A stretch of DNA of 29,042 nucleotides, taken from positions 1 through 29,042 of the forward strand of contig DFYV01000160.1 in the NCBI GenBank assembly GCA_002383425.1, given 5' to 3'. Source of the stretch: Bacteroidales bacterium UBA4073. Its GTDB lineage: Bacteria > Bacteroidota > Bacteroidia > Bacteroidales > Tenuifilaceae. Both the position numbers and the translations under genes were made by a program. A model generated the notes under the pieces. It was not told where the DNA came from. It saw only the letters and a program-made list of their open reading frames with translations, and did no database searches. Shown here piece after piece: positions 16,541-24,086 of the stretch (positions within the stretch are counted from its first letter, which is position 1; each line of letters begins with the position of its first letter).

Positions 16541-18862
16541 CTAAATTTCAATTCCAAGCACTAAGGTATCGTCAACCTGTTCATAATTTCCTTTCCATTT
16601 ATCCATGAACTGATCAAGGAATTTAATCTGTTCATCAATGGGGGTATCAATAGTTTGATTTAATTGCCTGATAAGCTCGGCTCTCCCTAACTTTTTCCGT
16701 TTGGCATCACTAATCTGATCAATATACCCGTCGGTATAGATAAAGAGTTTCCCTTTCCCGGAAATGTCTAATATTTCAGTTCTAAATTCAATTAAACCTG
16801 TTTGATGATTTATATTACGCTGTGGACGCAGGGAACTATGATTTTTATTGGAGTCGAAATACTCGAAATGAATTTTGTGTCCAGAGTATTTCAATTGTTT
16901 AGAATTGCTTGCATAGCTACAAACAATGAAATCGATACCTAACAGTATGTTTGAATCAAAGGGCGCTGCGTTGCTGCTTATTAATTCCCTGTATAGGTAT
17001 TTGGCAATTGCACTAGGGTCATCAAGCTTGTATGTGGTTACTGCATCTTTCAGAATGTTGATTAGCATGATGCTCATAAAAGCACCGGCTACCCCATGTC
17101 CCGTACAATCGGCAATTGTAAAGATTATGCCCTTGTCGGTTTCATGGTGCCAGTATAAATCGCCTCCAACGTAGTCCTTCGGTTTGTAGAGCATGGACTG
17201 CTTTCTGAAGTATTTTTCAAGTTCAATAGTTTTTGAGAGCAGTGAACGTTGAATAAGCGATGCGTATTCTAAACCTTCGGTTATTTGACGATGGGTGTAC
17301 TCGAGTAACCTGTTCTGTTTTTCAATTTGTTCGGTTTGAATTGTAAGTTCTGCTTTATGCTGGTTTAGCTCATTATAGTTTATTTCCAGCATATCGCGTT
17401 GGGTTTCAATTTCTTCCTTTTGAATCAGGATTTCAGCATTCAACTCCTGAAGCAATTGCTTGTCTTTTTTCAATTTTTTCTGATAAAAGTACAAAAGTAT
17501 CAAAATGACAGTAGCTGAAAATACAATGGATAGAAGCAAAAGATTGATTACTCTTTGCCGTTTAATACTTAGCTGTTTCAGGTCATTTTCTTTTTGAAGA
17601 ATAGCTATTTCATGTTCTTTTTTTTCAGTTTCGTACTCAATTTTTAGCTTATCAAGGTTATTCAGGTTTGCCAGGGTGTTCAGGGTGTCGCTAAGCATTT
17701 TATATTTTTCCAAATGTTCAATAGCATTCCTGTAATCGCCCTGTTTTTTCAGAATGTTGTAGATACCTTTATGTGCATCGCGCTGCCAAACTGTCGATTT
17801 TAATTTTGTGGCAAGTTCAAGTGCTTGATTATAGAATATTTTTGCAGCGTTGTAATTAGCGGTTAGCTCATTAGCATTACCCAGGTTGAGAAGAACTGCG
17901 GCAAGCCCATTTTCATTTTTGCTTTGCTCAAAAGCCAATCTGGCTTTTTGGAAATAGCTGATACCTTCATTGTAGTTCCCGATGTCTAAATAGAGTTGCC
18001 CTATGTTATTAAGGGTTTTCCCTTGATCGTTGATATTGTTTCTTTTCACGTCAATCTCATATGATTTCAGCAACATGTCGAGGCTTTCGGTAAACCGTTT
18101 TTGATCCTTTAGGATAGTGGCAATGTTGTTGTATGTCCTTCCAATCCCTACCAGGTTGTTTAGCTGTTGATATATGGAGAGTGCCTTTTGGTACATTTCA
18201 AGCGCCTCGTTTTGCTTACCCTGTGTATCGTAGATGAGTCCAATGTTATTGTAGGCATGCGCTACACCAAGCGAATCGCCAATCTCTTCCCGGAGTTCAA
18301 GTGCATGGTATAAATTTTTGGATGCCAGGTCGAGTTTTCCGAGGTTCCAGTAAATTCCTCCCAGCAAGTTGATTGTTTTGGCCAGGCTTAAGGTATCGTT
18401 CAGCTGTTGGAAAAGGTCTTTAGCTTTGTTGGCTTTTTCAATGGCTTCTTCGGCTTTACCCGTGTTAAACAGTATGCCTGCCAGCATTTTATAGGCATTG
18501 GCCTGGAATTCAGTGGGAACATTCCGTTTTTGGGATAGGGCAATCACTTTCTCGAAGTGGACTTGAGCATGGGTATAGTTGCCTCTGTTGTAGTACCTGT
18601 TCCCTGCAAGGTCGTTGCCTTTGGCCATTCCTTCCATCCAATTACTTGAAACAGACGCTTCAATAAACGCACTTACCGCTAAATCGTAAGAAGAATCCTG
18701 AAATGCTTTTGTTGTTGCTAATTCGCTAAATATACCATTAAGAAACGAAGTGTCCCTTGAGTTAACCTTAATGATTTGAACCAGGCTGTCGGGGTTTGGT
18801 TGAGCTGTTAAAGGAATTGCAGCTACAACGGCTACCATTAGGATTTTGTGTATTTTTATCAT
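16541..18862 (-). CDS. TPR-containing SpoIIE/PP2C-type Ser/Thr phosphatase
   Basis: The 773-residue membrane protein has a signal peptide (IHKILMVAVVAAIPLTAQ) and a long array of tetratricopeptide repeats (about 90-400; repeated motifs such as AYNNIGLIYDTQGKQNEALEM) that should face the periplasm. One transmembrane helix (about 435-457) is followed by a coiled coil (about 460-535). The cytoplasmic SpoIIE domain carries DYVGGDLYW (near 564), ADCTGHGVAGAFMS (near 582), YTDGYID (near 708) and the terminal QVDDTLVLGIEI, so the metal-binding acids are present. Related phosphatases (SiaA, SpoIIE) act on phosphoproteins of the SiaC or anti-sigma-antagonist type. A SiaC-like protein lies 2.6 kb away. 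The frame ends one base from the cysQ stop codon. Confidence 0.9.
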   Translation of the reverse strand: MIKIHKILMVAVVAAIPLTAQPNPDSLVQIIKVNSRDTSFLNGIFSELATTKAFQDSSYDLAVSAFIEASVSSNWMEGMAKGNDLAGNRYYNRGNYTHAQVHFEKVIALSQKRNVPTEFQANAYKMLAGILFNTGKAEEAIEKANKAKDLFQQLNDTLSLAKTINLLGGIYWNLGKLDLASKNLYHALELREEIGDSLGVAHAYNNIGLIYDTQGKQNEALEMYQKALSIYQQLNNLVGIGRTYNNIATILKDQKRFTESLDMLLKSYEIDVKRNNINDQGKTLNNIGQLYLDIGNYNEGISYFQKARLAFEQSKNENGLAAVLLNLGNANELTANYNAAKIFYNQALELATKLKSTVWQRDAHKGIYNILKKQGDYRNAIEHLEKYKMLSDTLNTLANLNNLDKLKIEYETEKKEHEIAILQKENDLKQLSIKRQRVINLLLLSIVFSATVILILLYFYQKKLKKDKQLLQELNAEILIQKEEIETQRDMLEINYNELNQHKAELTIQTEQIEKQNRLLEYTHRQITEGLEYASLIQRSLLSKTIELEKYFRKQSMLYKPKDYVGGDLYWHHETDKGIIFTIADCTGHGVAGAFMSIMLINILKDAVTTYKLDDPSAIAKYLYRELISSNAAPFDSNILLGIDFIVCSYASNSKQLKYSGHKIHFEYFDSNKNHSSLRPQRNINHQTGLIEFRTEILDISGKGKLFIYTDGYIDQISDAKRKKLGRAELIRQLNQTIDTPIDEQIKFLDQFMDKWKGNYEQVDDTLVLGIEI

Positions 18863-19100
18863 GGTTTCTTCCCTATTAAGGGAGTTTACAATTTTTAAAT
18901 TAAAATGAGTGTATGAATCATCTCTTTGATTTTAAAGGAGAAACCCATTTTAGTACCAAATTCATTGTGACAAGGCCTTCCAGAAAATAAGTACTCATTG
19001 GTGCACAAATAACTATGCAAATTAACTAAAAAATAGGATAAAAGAAACATACCTGCAAATTTTGCGTTTACTTATGGCGATGACGAAGGCTGAGGCAAAA

Positions 19101-19121
19101 AAAGGATAAAGGTTAAAGGAT
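19101..19121 (+). repeat. Heptamer repeat, 3 units
   Basis: Units aaaggat, aaaggtt and aaaggat run in register, followed by the partly related agatgaa. It is short, and is listed because its period and alternating-variant pattern match the longer arrays in this window. Confidence 0.6.
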
Positions 19122-19184
19122 AGATGAACAAACAGTGTAAATTACAAATATGAGGCCAGTCTAAAAAGGCATTTTTTGTTTAAC

Positions 19185-19352
19185 CGCTAAGACGCAATGG
19201 CGCAAAGGTTTTAAATTTAATTACACTTCTGTTAGTAGCATTGGTTTATAGTCCCAAATCTGTTAATACCTGTTTTAAAGTAGATTAAGAATCACTATAT
19301 CTAACGAGTGATTAAATTATTTTTTATTTCTCAGCGTCTTAGCGCCTTTGCG
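19185..19352. repeat. Inverted pair of octamer repeats
   Basis: Left arm, plus strand: cgctaaga, cgcaatgg, cgcaaagg (19185-19208). Right arm, minus strand: cgcaaagg, cgctaaga, cgctgaga (19352-19329). Both arms are preceded by ac or aac on their own strand (taac before the left, gttac before the right). Two of three units are shared but in a different order, so the arms are related by unit, not by simple copying of one arm. They enclose 120 bases without a gene. Confidence 0.8.
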
Positions 19353-19713
19353 GTAACAGGCAGTAAAAATATTGCATGCTGCTAACTGGTTACAAATTAG
19401 TTTTTCTACAAGCAATTTTTTTTCTTGTTCATCAATTTGTTAATCAGCTTACGGTGGAATGGGTTAACTACCTTGAAGTTATTATCAATCTCATTAAAAG
19501 TATAAATAACAATTCTGTCAAAGCTGCATTCACAGTGCAGATATTTGAAATATTTTTATGCCCAACGACAAAACATCTTAATTGCATAATTAATTCGTAT
19601 TTTTGGACAAAATTACGACATTATCAGTTCCCGCTCAAAAGTTAATAAAAGACTGATATACAAACATCAAGTCAGTAGTTCTGTAAATGCAAATTTATGC
19701 TTTAGGAGATTTT

Positions 19714-19741
19714 TTACTTTGCACTTTGCACTTTGCATTAC
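19714..19741 (+). repeat. Heptamer repeat, 4 units
   Basis: Units ttacttt, gcacttt, gcacttt and gcattac are in exact 7-base register, followed by gtattga. It lies between the octamer pair and the nucleotidyltransferase cassette. Confidence 0.7.
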
Positions 19742-19898
19742 GTATTGAGCCATTGCGACAAACGGAAAATGGTAGTCATATATTCCTGTTTTACAGCACT
19801 TTCGTTTCATTTTAACACTTCGGTTCGTCAAGAGCACAAAATATCAAGATAGTATAAAAGTTGGCAATTATCGGGTGCCATATGTAAGACATCTATAA

Positions 19899-20177
19899 TC
19901 ATTTTTTTTCAATCACCTCTCTCGTTAAGAATTGTCGCATTTTATCTGCTATTTTATTTAATGTTTCATCATCAAAATCAAATTTGTAGAATTTTTTAAA
20001 TAATTCTATCTTCAAATCTATCTCTGAAAATTCAGGATTTTTTATTTTTAATTGATTTAAGATAATGTTTCTTGATAATTCTGTCATTTCAAATAGCCCT
20101 GCAATCCTTTCTTTCAACGGTTTTGCATAGATTATTTCAAATTGCTTTTGCAAAATATGTTTTGGTGTATCATTCAT
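19899..20177 (-). CDS. Small partner protein of the nucleotidyltransferase, unknown function
   Basis: The 92-residue, highly charged, probably helical protein begins MNDTPKHILQKQFEIIYAK. Its middle part has MTELSRNIILNQLKIKNPEFSEIDLKIELFKKFY. This pattern (helix, then a PxxSExxL segment, then K-FY-x-x-DF) is one I associate with short proteins encoded next to stand-alone nucleotidyltransferases, but I know no proven function. The start overlaps the end of the nucleotidyltransferase gene by eight bases, so translation is coupled. Both genes are AT-rich with many lysine and isoleucine codons, unlike the neighbouring dprA or pepD. An antitoxin or accessory role is an inference from the pairing alone. 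Confidence 0.65.
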   Translation of the reverse strand: MNDTPKHILQKQFEIIYAKPLKERIAGLFEMTELSRNIILNQLKIKNPEFSEIDLKIELFKKFYKFDFDDETLNKIADKMRQFLTREVIEKK

Positions 20178-20703
20178 TGTCTAATAAATTAAATGTTTCC
20201 AAATTGAGTATATTACACCAATTTTTTATATAATCTAAATCTTTTTCAGGATTTAATAACAAATTTTCAATGTCGAAAATTTGTCGTTCGCCTTGATATT
20301 GCTGTATCCAAATAATTTTTGCAATTATCAAGTCGTTTAAATCAATAACCCAAAGTTCTGTATTAAATTCTTTTACTCTTTTTCGGCGTTGAAAAGCAAG
20401 ATTATGATATTCAGTATCTTTTTGTATGATAAAATCAATCTTAAAACCAGTAGAATAGTCAATTACATTAAACATTCCTTTTCGTTTTAATTCTTCTTTT
20501 ATCGTATTTACGTCGTAATAAGCATTAGGGAATAAACTTGTAAATTCGTCAATTTTGTTTTCAGATAGTTCTATCACAATATCAATATCTCTTGTCATTC
20601 TTGGTATCGTATAAATATTTAATGCTACACTTCCTGAAACCATATATTTGATTTCATGCTCTTCAAGTTGATTACAAACCCTTTTTAATAAATCATATAT
20701 CAT
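20170..20703 (-). CDS. Stand-alone nucleotidyltransferase (MNT/AbiEii-like fold)
   Basis: The 177-residue protein has the polymerase-beta-type nucleotidyltransferase core. The GS motif is MVSGSVALNIY (Gly24-Ser25), the two metal-binding acids are in TRDIDIVIEL (Asp39, Asp41), and the third acid is in FKIDFII (Asp90). The C-terminal part has VIDLNDLIIAKIIWIQQYQGERQIFDIENLL, the helix-rich end seen in AbiEii/MNT relatives, which transfer nucleotides to tRNA or protein in toxin-antitoxin and phage-defence systems. It is the first gene of an overlapping two-gene unit. AT-richness, isolation between repeat arrays, and the flanking inverted motif suggest horizontal arrival. Substrate and toxicity cannot be read from the sequence. 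Confidence 0.8.
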   Translation of the reverse strand: MIYDLLKRVCNQLEEHEIKYMVSGSVALNIYTIPRMTRDIDIVIELSENKIDEFTSLFPNAYYDVNTIKEELKRKGMFNVIDYSTGFKIDFIIQKDTEYHNLAFQRRKRVKEFNTELWVIDLNDLIIAKIIWIQQYQGERQIFDIENLLLNPEKDLDYIKNWCNILNLETFNLLDNE

Positions 20704-20810
20704 ATCGTATCAAATTGTCAATTTTTGTATGGGGTATAACGTCTTGTATTCACGAAGTCCTGATCTATTGGGATTTCCCGAAGGGCAGTATAGTCGCTTC
20801 TCTCCATATA

Positions 20811-20847
20811 AATTTAGAAATTAGAAGTTAGAAGTTTTTTATTCATT
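20811..20847 (+). repeat. Heptamer array with tail, copy 1
   Basis: Units aatttag, aaattag and aagttag lead into the 16-base tail aagttttttattcatt (20832-20847). The identical tail ends copy 2 at 20924-20939, although the units there are different. Confidence 0.8.
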
Positions 20848-20894
20848 GTTTTTAAACCACTTACAAAAATTGCAGCGCATTCATCAACCTCATT

Positions 20895-20939
20895 TAGATT
20901 AGAATTACGAATTACGAATTACAAAGTTTTTTATTCATT
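20895..20939 (+). repeat. Heptamer array with tail, copy 2
   Basis: A decayed unit tagatta and three perfect gaattac units (20902-20922) are followed after one base by the tail aagttttttattcatt (20924-20939), identical to copy 1. It lies 48 bases downstream of copy 1. Confidence 0.85.
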
Positions 20940-20970
20940 AATCAACATTTATCAATTTCTTTCAAAACTA

Positions 20971-21120
20971 TCTTCCTCAATCTTCCTCAATCTTCCTCTA
21001 CCTTCATCTATCTTCCTCAATCTTCCTCTACCTTCATCTATCTTCCTCAATCTTCCTCTACCTTCATCTATCTTCCTCAATCTTCCTCTACCTTCCTCTA
21101 CCTTCCTCTACCTTCCTCTT
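20971..21120. repeat. Decamer tandem array, 15 units
   Basis: Fifteen 10-base units run in perfect register. Forms are tcttcctcaa, tcttcctcta, ccttcatcta and ccttcctcta. Between 21001 and 21090 they form a 30-base higher-order unit (ccttcatcta, tcttcctcaa, tcttcctcta) three times, and the array then ends with three ccttcctct units. The last unit contributes two bases to the yihY stop codon (21119-21121). Read with yihY the strand is almost pure purine (gaggaag-rich). Confidence 0.95.
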
Positions 21121-22477
21121 AGATATTCCCAATGAGTGTGGTGGAGGTTAACTCCCTGTAACGCTCATTAAAATCGCTACACATCTGCTTTACCTGCTGC
21201 ATTTCAGGAATATCGGGTTCAATTTCAAGCCCGTAGCTATCAAGTTTTTCTTCCACAAATGCAATTGACAGTTGTTCGACATGGCGTGCAGGTTGGTATC
21301 CAATATCTTTTCTGTCGCTAATAATTACTTCGTTTAGCAGCTCACAGTTTACCATTAAGTCGAGGAGGTTGCGCATCAGGCGTTGCGGAATTTTAAGGTT
21401 AATGGAAAGATCGAGACTTGTAGCAGGCTTTTCGCCCTGCATAAATCGTTTAACAATGGTGCTTAGAACCAGTAGGGTAAGCATATTTCGGTTTTTATGG
21501 CTAATGTGGGTGGTTTCCCTTTCGTATTCATACATATCGACATTTTGGTAGGCAAAAGAGATTTCGGCGCCAAGCAACACTATTTGCCAGCTTATTTGCA
21601 CCCAGAAAAGGAACAAGGGGAGCGCAGCAAAACTCCCATAAATTGCATTATACCGTGAAACTCCTATTTGTAGGGTTATGTAGAGCCACTGTAGAATAAC
21701 AAAACCGGAACCTGCAATAACACCAGCAATGATACCCGATACGTACGAAACCTTGGTGTTAGGAATGGCAATAAAGATAAAGCTGAAAAGTATCCATATT
21801 AACAGGTATGGGATGAATTGAAGCATATTAATTAGGTAGGGGCTAATGTAGCCTACCAGCTCAATTTCTTGTGCAATGGTTTTTACAGTGGTGGCAAGGT
21901 AGATGTGAATACTACCTGAAGCTATAAGCAGCACAGGTGCTATGAGCATTATTGAAAGGTAATCGGTGAACTTTCGTATCCAGCTCCTGGGCTTTTCAAC
22001 CTGCCAGATGTCATTAAAGGCATGTTCAATGTTCGATAGCACGTTGATTACCGACCAAAAAAGCAGTACAACGCCTATGCCGGCAACTATGCCACCTCCG
22101 GTACGGGCCAGTAGTGAGTTGGCAAACTCTATAACCCTATTTATAAATTCCTCTTGCCCTTTAAATTGGCTGGTAATTTGTTGCTCAAGGTATTTTTCAA
22201 AACCAAACCCCTTTGCAATGCCAAAAGCCATTGCAAAAATTGGAACAATAGACATTAAGGTGTAGTAGGTTAGCGCCGAGGCTTTAACAACCACCTTATC
22301 CTCAAAAAAACCTTTGAGTGCTAATAGCAATACCCTTAAATACTTGAAGAGCCATTTAAGCTTAGGTGGCAGCTCTTCGAGGTTCATGCTCCATATCTCA
22401 TGAATGAGGAAGCGATGAAGCCTTTGGTACTGCTTTACTAACCAGTTAGTTTTTCGTTGTTTAACCATGACGTTCAA
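21119..22477 (-). CDS. YihY/BrkB family inner membrane protein
   Basis: The 452-residue protein of the YihY (UPF0761) family has about six transmembrane helices between residues 62 and 325. Signature segments are VVVKASALTYYTLMSIVPIFA (62-82), LLFWSVINVLSNIEHAFNDIW (138-158) and the late PLFLFWVQISWQIVLLGAEISFAY. A cytoplasmic C-terminal part of about 130 residues (SLDLSINLKIPQRLMRNLLDLM) resembles a winged helix, as in several Bacteroidota members. Family function is not established, despite the old annotation as ribonuclease BN. The start codon overlaps the dprA stop by four bases, so the two are translationally coupled. The stop codon is the last element of the decamer array. Confidence 0.9.
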   Translation of the reverse strand: MNVMVKQRKTNWLVKQYQRLHRFLIHEIWSMNLEELPPKLKWLFKYLRVLLLALKGFFEDKVVVKASALTYYTLMSIVPIFAMAFGIAKGFGFEKYLEQQITSQFKGQEEFINRVIEFANSLLARTGGGIVAGIGVVLLFWSVINVLSNIEHAFNDIWQVEKPRSWIRKFTDYLSIMLIAPVLLIASGSIHIYLATTVKTIAQEIELVGYISPYLINMLQFIPYLLIWILFSFIFIAIPNTKVSYVSGIIAGVIAGSGFVILQWLYITLQIGVSRYNAIYGSFAALPLFLFWVQISWQIVLLGAEISFAYQNVDMYEYERETTHISHKNRNMLTLLVLSTIVKRFMQGEKPATSLDLSINLKIPQRLMRNLLDLMVNCELLNEVIISDRKDIGYQPARHVEQLSIAFVEEKLDSYGLEIEPDIPEMQQVKQMCSDFNERYRELTSTTLIGNI

Positions 22478-23595
22478 TCTTTTATGGCAAAAACCTTACC
22501 GGGCTTGCTGCTAACCACCCCTGAAAACTCCATGTTCAGCAACGATGATAACACGGTCGATACCGGTAATCCCGTGCCCAAAGCAATCATATCCACAGTT
22601 TCTGCACCTTTTGCTTTCAGAAAGGTATAAATTTTTTGCTCTTCGGCGCTAAACTGATCAAAGTTAATTGAAAATTGCTTGATGTTCTGGTTCTTTTGGT
22701 TTGGTTTCCAGCCTAGCATGAACTCAATGTCGTCGGCCGATTCAACCAGCGCTGCCTTATTCTGTTTAATCAGCATGTTACAGCCCTGTGAGTAGGTTGA
22801 GGTAACATTGCCGGGTACGGCAAATACTTCGCGGTTGTATGAGTTGGCAATATCGGCAGTAACCAGCGCACCACCCTCAATGGCGCTTTCAACTACAATG
22901 GTAGCGTCAGCTAAGCCAGCAATGATACGGTTTCGCCTTAAAAAGTTATTGCGGTCGAACGGGGTATCGGAAATAAAATCGGTTGCCAGCGCTCCCTGTT
23001 CAACTATATCCTTTGCAATGCCCCTATGGGCAATGGGGTAAATGGTATTCAGGCCATGCCCCAGTACCGCAATAGTGGGTAAGTTGTTCTTTAGTGCCGA
23101 TTTGTGCGCCATAATGTCGATACCATAAGCCAAACCGCTAACAATAATGGGAGAGTGTCCTTTAGCGGCTAACCCGCTAACAATTGCATCGCAAATATGT
23201 TTGCCATAATCGGTAGCTTTGCGAGTCCCTACAATGCTAATAACCTTATCGGCATTAAAATTTATACTGGAACTGCCTTTTACGTAAAGCATTACCGGGC
23301 CATCCTCACACTGGCGAAGCCTTTCGGGGTATTCAGGGTCGGTAAAGTATAGTGCCTGTATTTTGTAATGCTCAATGAATTTCAGCTCCTTTTCAGCCAG
23401 GGGCAAAACATTCTGGTTTACCACCTCGTTTGCTATGGTATCGCCAATACCTGGAATCCTAAGTAAGGCTGATTTGGATTGATGGAAAACCGCCTCGGCA
23501 CTCCCGCAATACGCAATTAACCGTTTAGCGGTTATACTTCCCACTTTTGGAATAAGTTCAATGGCTATGCGATATTGCAGTTCACTTTCGGCCAT
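22474..23595 (-). CDS. dprA: DNA-processing protein DprA
   Basis: The 373-residue protein binds incoming single-stranded DNA and loads RecA during natural transformation. It has an N-terminal helix-hairpin-helix region (LIPKVGSITAKRLIAYCG and LLRIPGIGDTIANEV), the central Rossmann-like domain with ISIVGTRKATDYG, IVSGLAYGIDIMAHKSAL, TIAVLGHGL and NFLRRNRIIAGLADATIVVES, and a C-terminal winged-helix segment (KIYTFLKAKGAETVDMIALGTGLP). All parts are full length. It is third in a four-gene leftward operon, with four bases to the preceding membrane-protein gene and a four-base overlap with yihY. Confidence 0.95.
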   Translation of the reverse strand: MAESELQYRIAIELIPKVGSITAKRLIAYCGSAEAVFHQSKSALLRIPGIGDTIANEVVNQNVLPLAEKELKFIEHYKIQALYFTDPEYPERLRQCEDGPVMLYVKGSSSINFNADKVISIVGTRKATDYGKHICDAIVSGLAAKGHSPIIVSGLAYGIDIMAHKSALKNNLPTIAVLGHGLNTIYPIAHRGIAKDIVEQGALATDFISDTPFDRNNFLRRNRIIAGLADATIVVESAIEGGALVTADIANSYNREVFAVPGNVTSTYSQGCNMLIKQNKAALVESADDIEFMLGWKPNQKNQNIKQFSINFDQFSAEEQKIYTFLKAKGAETVDMIALGTGLPVSTVLSSLLNMEFSGVVSSKPGKVFAIKD

Positions 23596-23599
23596 GCAG

Positions 23600-24079
23600 C
23601 TATACCTTTGAAAGTTGTTTTAGCGAATCTTCCATGTTGTTGAATTGCTCAGGGGTTAACGACACTACCGATACCGGCGGGTATTTCATAATCTTACTGC
23701 CCTTTTTTACATAGATATGAAGCTGTTTTTTTGGCCATTTGGAGGTAATTTCGTACCTATAGAATTCGGAGTGGAGGATTTCCATCGATATCTTTCTCCC
23801 ACCCCAGGGGCGTAGCTTGAACGTACGGATCACCAGCTTACCGCCCTCATCGTTGTACGATACAAATGCTGCATCTTTCCATACGAAGTAGCCAAAGAAT
23901 AGAAGGTATAAAAGAACGATGACGGCAATTATCCACTCCTGACCCATACCTATGTGCTTTTCTATAAATTCAGGTATAGCCGTAACATATAAAAGTACAA
24001 TGATGATAATCACCACAACCGCCATCACAAGCATCAGGGAGTGTATTCCATATACCGTATCGTGATTGTCAAATTTCAT
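23600..24079 (-). CDS. Small membrane protein, two helices plus PH-like soluble domain
   Basis: I do not recognise a named family for this 159-residue protein. Two hydrophobic helices (about 14-35 and 48-67) form a hairpin. The rest is a soluble beta-rich segment beginning AAFVSYNDEGGKLVIRTFKLRPWGGRKI and ending SLTPEQFNNMEDSLKQLSKV. The layout (helix hairpin, strands with a basic face, closing helix) is like bacterial PH-domain membrane proteins such as YdbS/YcxB types, but that is a fold guess. It lies between the proline-dehydrogenase-like gene (seven-base gap) and dprA (four-base gap), so it is surely co-transcribed with both. Confidence 0.75.
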   Translation of the reverse strand: MKFDNHDTVYGIHSLMLVMAVVVIIIIVLLYVTAIPEFIEKHIGMGQEWIIAVIVLLYLLFFGYFVWKDAAFVSYNDEGGKLVIRTFKLRPWGGRKISMEILHSEFYRYEITSKWPKKQLHIYVKKGSKIMKYPPVSVVSLTPEQFNNMEDSLKQLSKV

Positions 24080-24086
24080 TCTTCAT

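Larger units (their letters stand above)
18863..19898. other. 1-kb intergenic region, repeats only
   Basis: No convincing gene is present in this 1036-base AT-rich stretch. It contains a short hairpin close to the phosphatase start (ccct-atta-aggg near 18871-18882), a heptamer run (19101-19121), an inverted pair of octamer repeats (19185-19208 and 19329-19352), a relative of the 173-183 inverted-repeat arm (19674-19688), and a second heptamer run (19714-19741). An 89-codon open frame at 19376-19645 has no family match and low-complexity composition, so I do not call it a gene. Confidence 0.6.
19883..20748. other. Two-gene cassette bounded by related inverted motifs
   Basis: The motif tgtaagacatctata (19883-19897) ends just before the stop codon of the downstream gene. 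Its inverted relative tataacgtcttgta (20735-20748) lies 32 bases beyond the start codon of the upstream gene. Read outwards from the genes both say TATA-(2-3 bases)-GTCTT-pyrimidine/purine-A. The match is imperfect (about 12 of 15). They may be ends of a mobile cassette or attC-like sites, but no integrase or target duplication is seen. Confidence 0.3.
20704..21118. other. Intergenic region made largely of repeat arrays
   Basis: The 415-base gap holds the right cassette motif (20735-20748), a small ggga-tt-tccc palindrome near 20771-20780, two heptamer arrays with the same tail (20811-20847 and 20895-20939) and a 150-base decamer array (20971-21120). No gene is visible. The promoter of the nucleotidyltransferase unit must lie between 20704 and about 20800. 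Confidence 0.6.

Noticed and set aside
19376..19645. 89-codon rightward open frame in the 1-kb gap
   Set aside because: No motif, low-complexity hydrophobic start, no promoter or start signal, AT-rich surroundings. Chance frame is more likely.
19883..20748. Integron attC sites flanking the nucleotidyltransferase cassette
   Set aside because: The flanking motifs do not contain a clear GTTRRRY/RYYYAAC pair and there is no integrase; kept only as inverted motifs.
20971..21120. CRISPR array
   Set aside because: Units are 10 bases in direct contact with no spacers, and no cas gene is in the window. The same holds for the other arrays.
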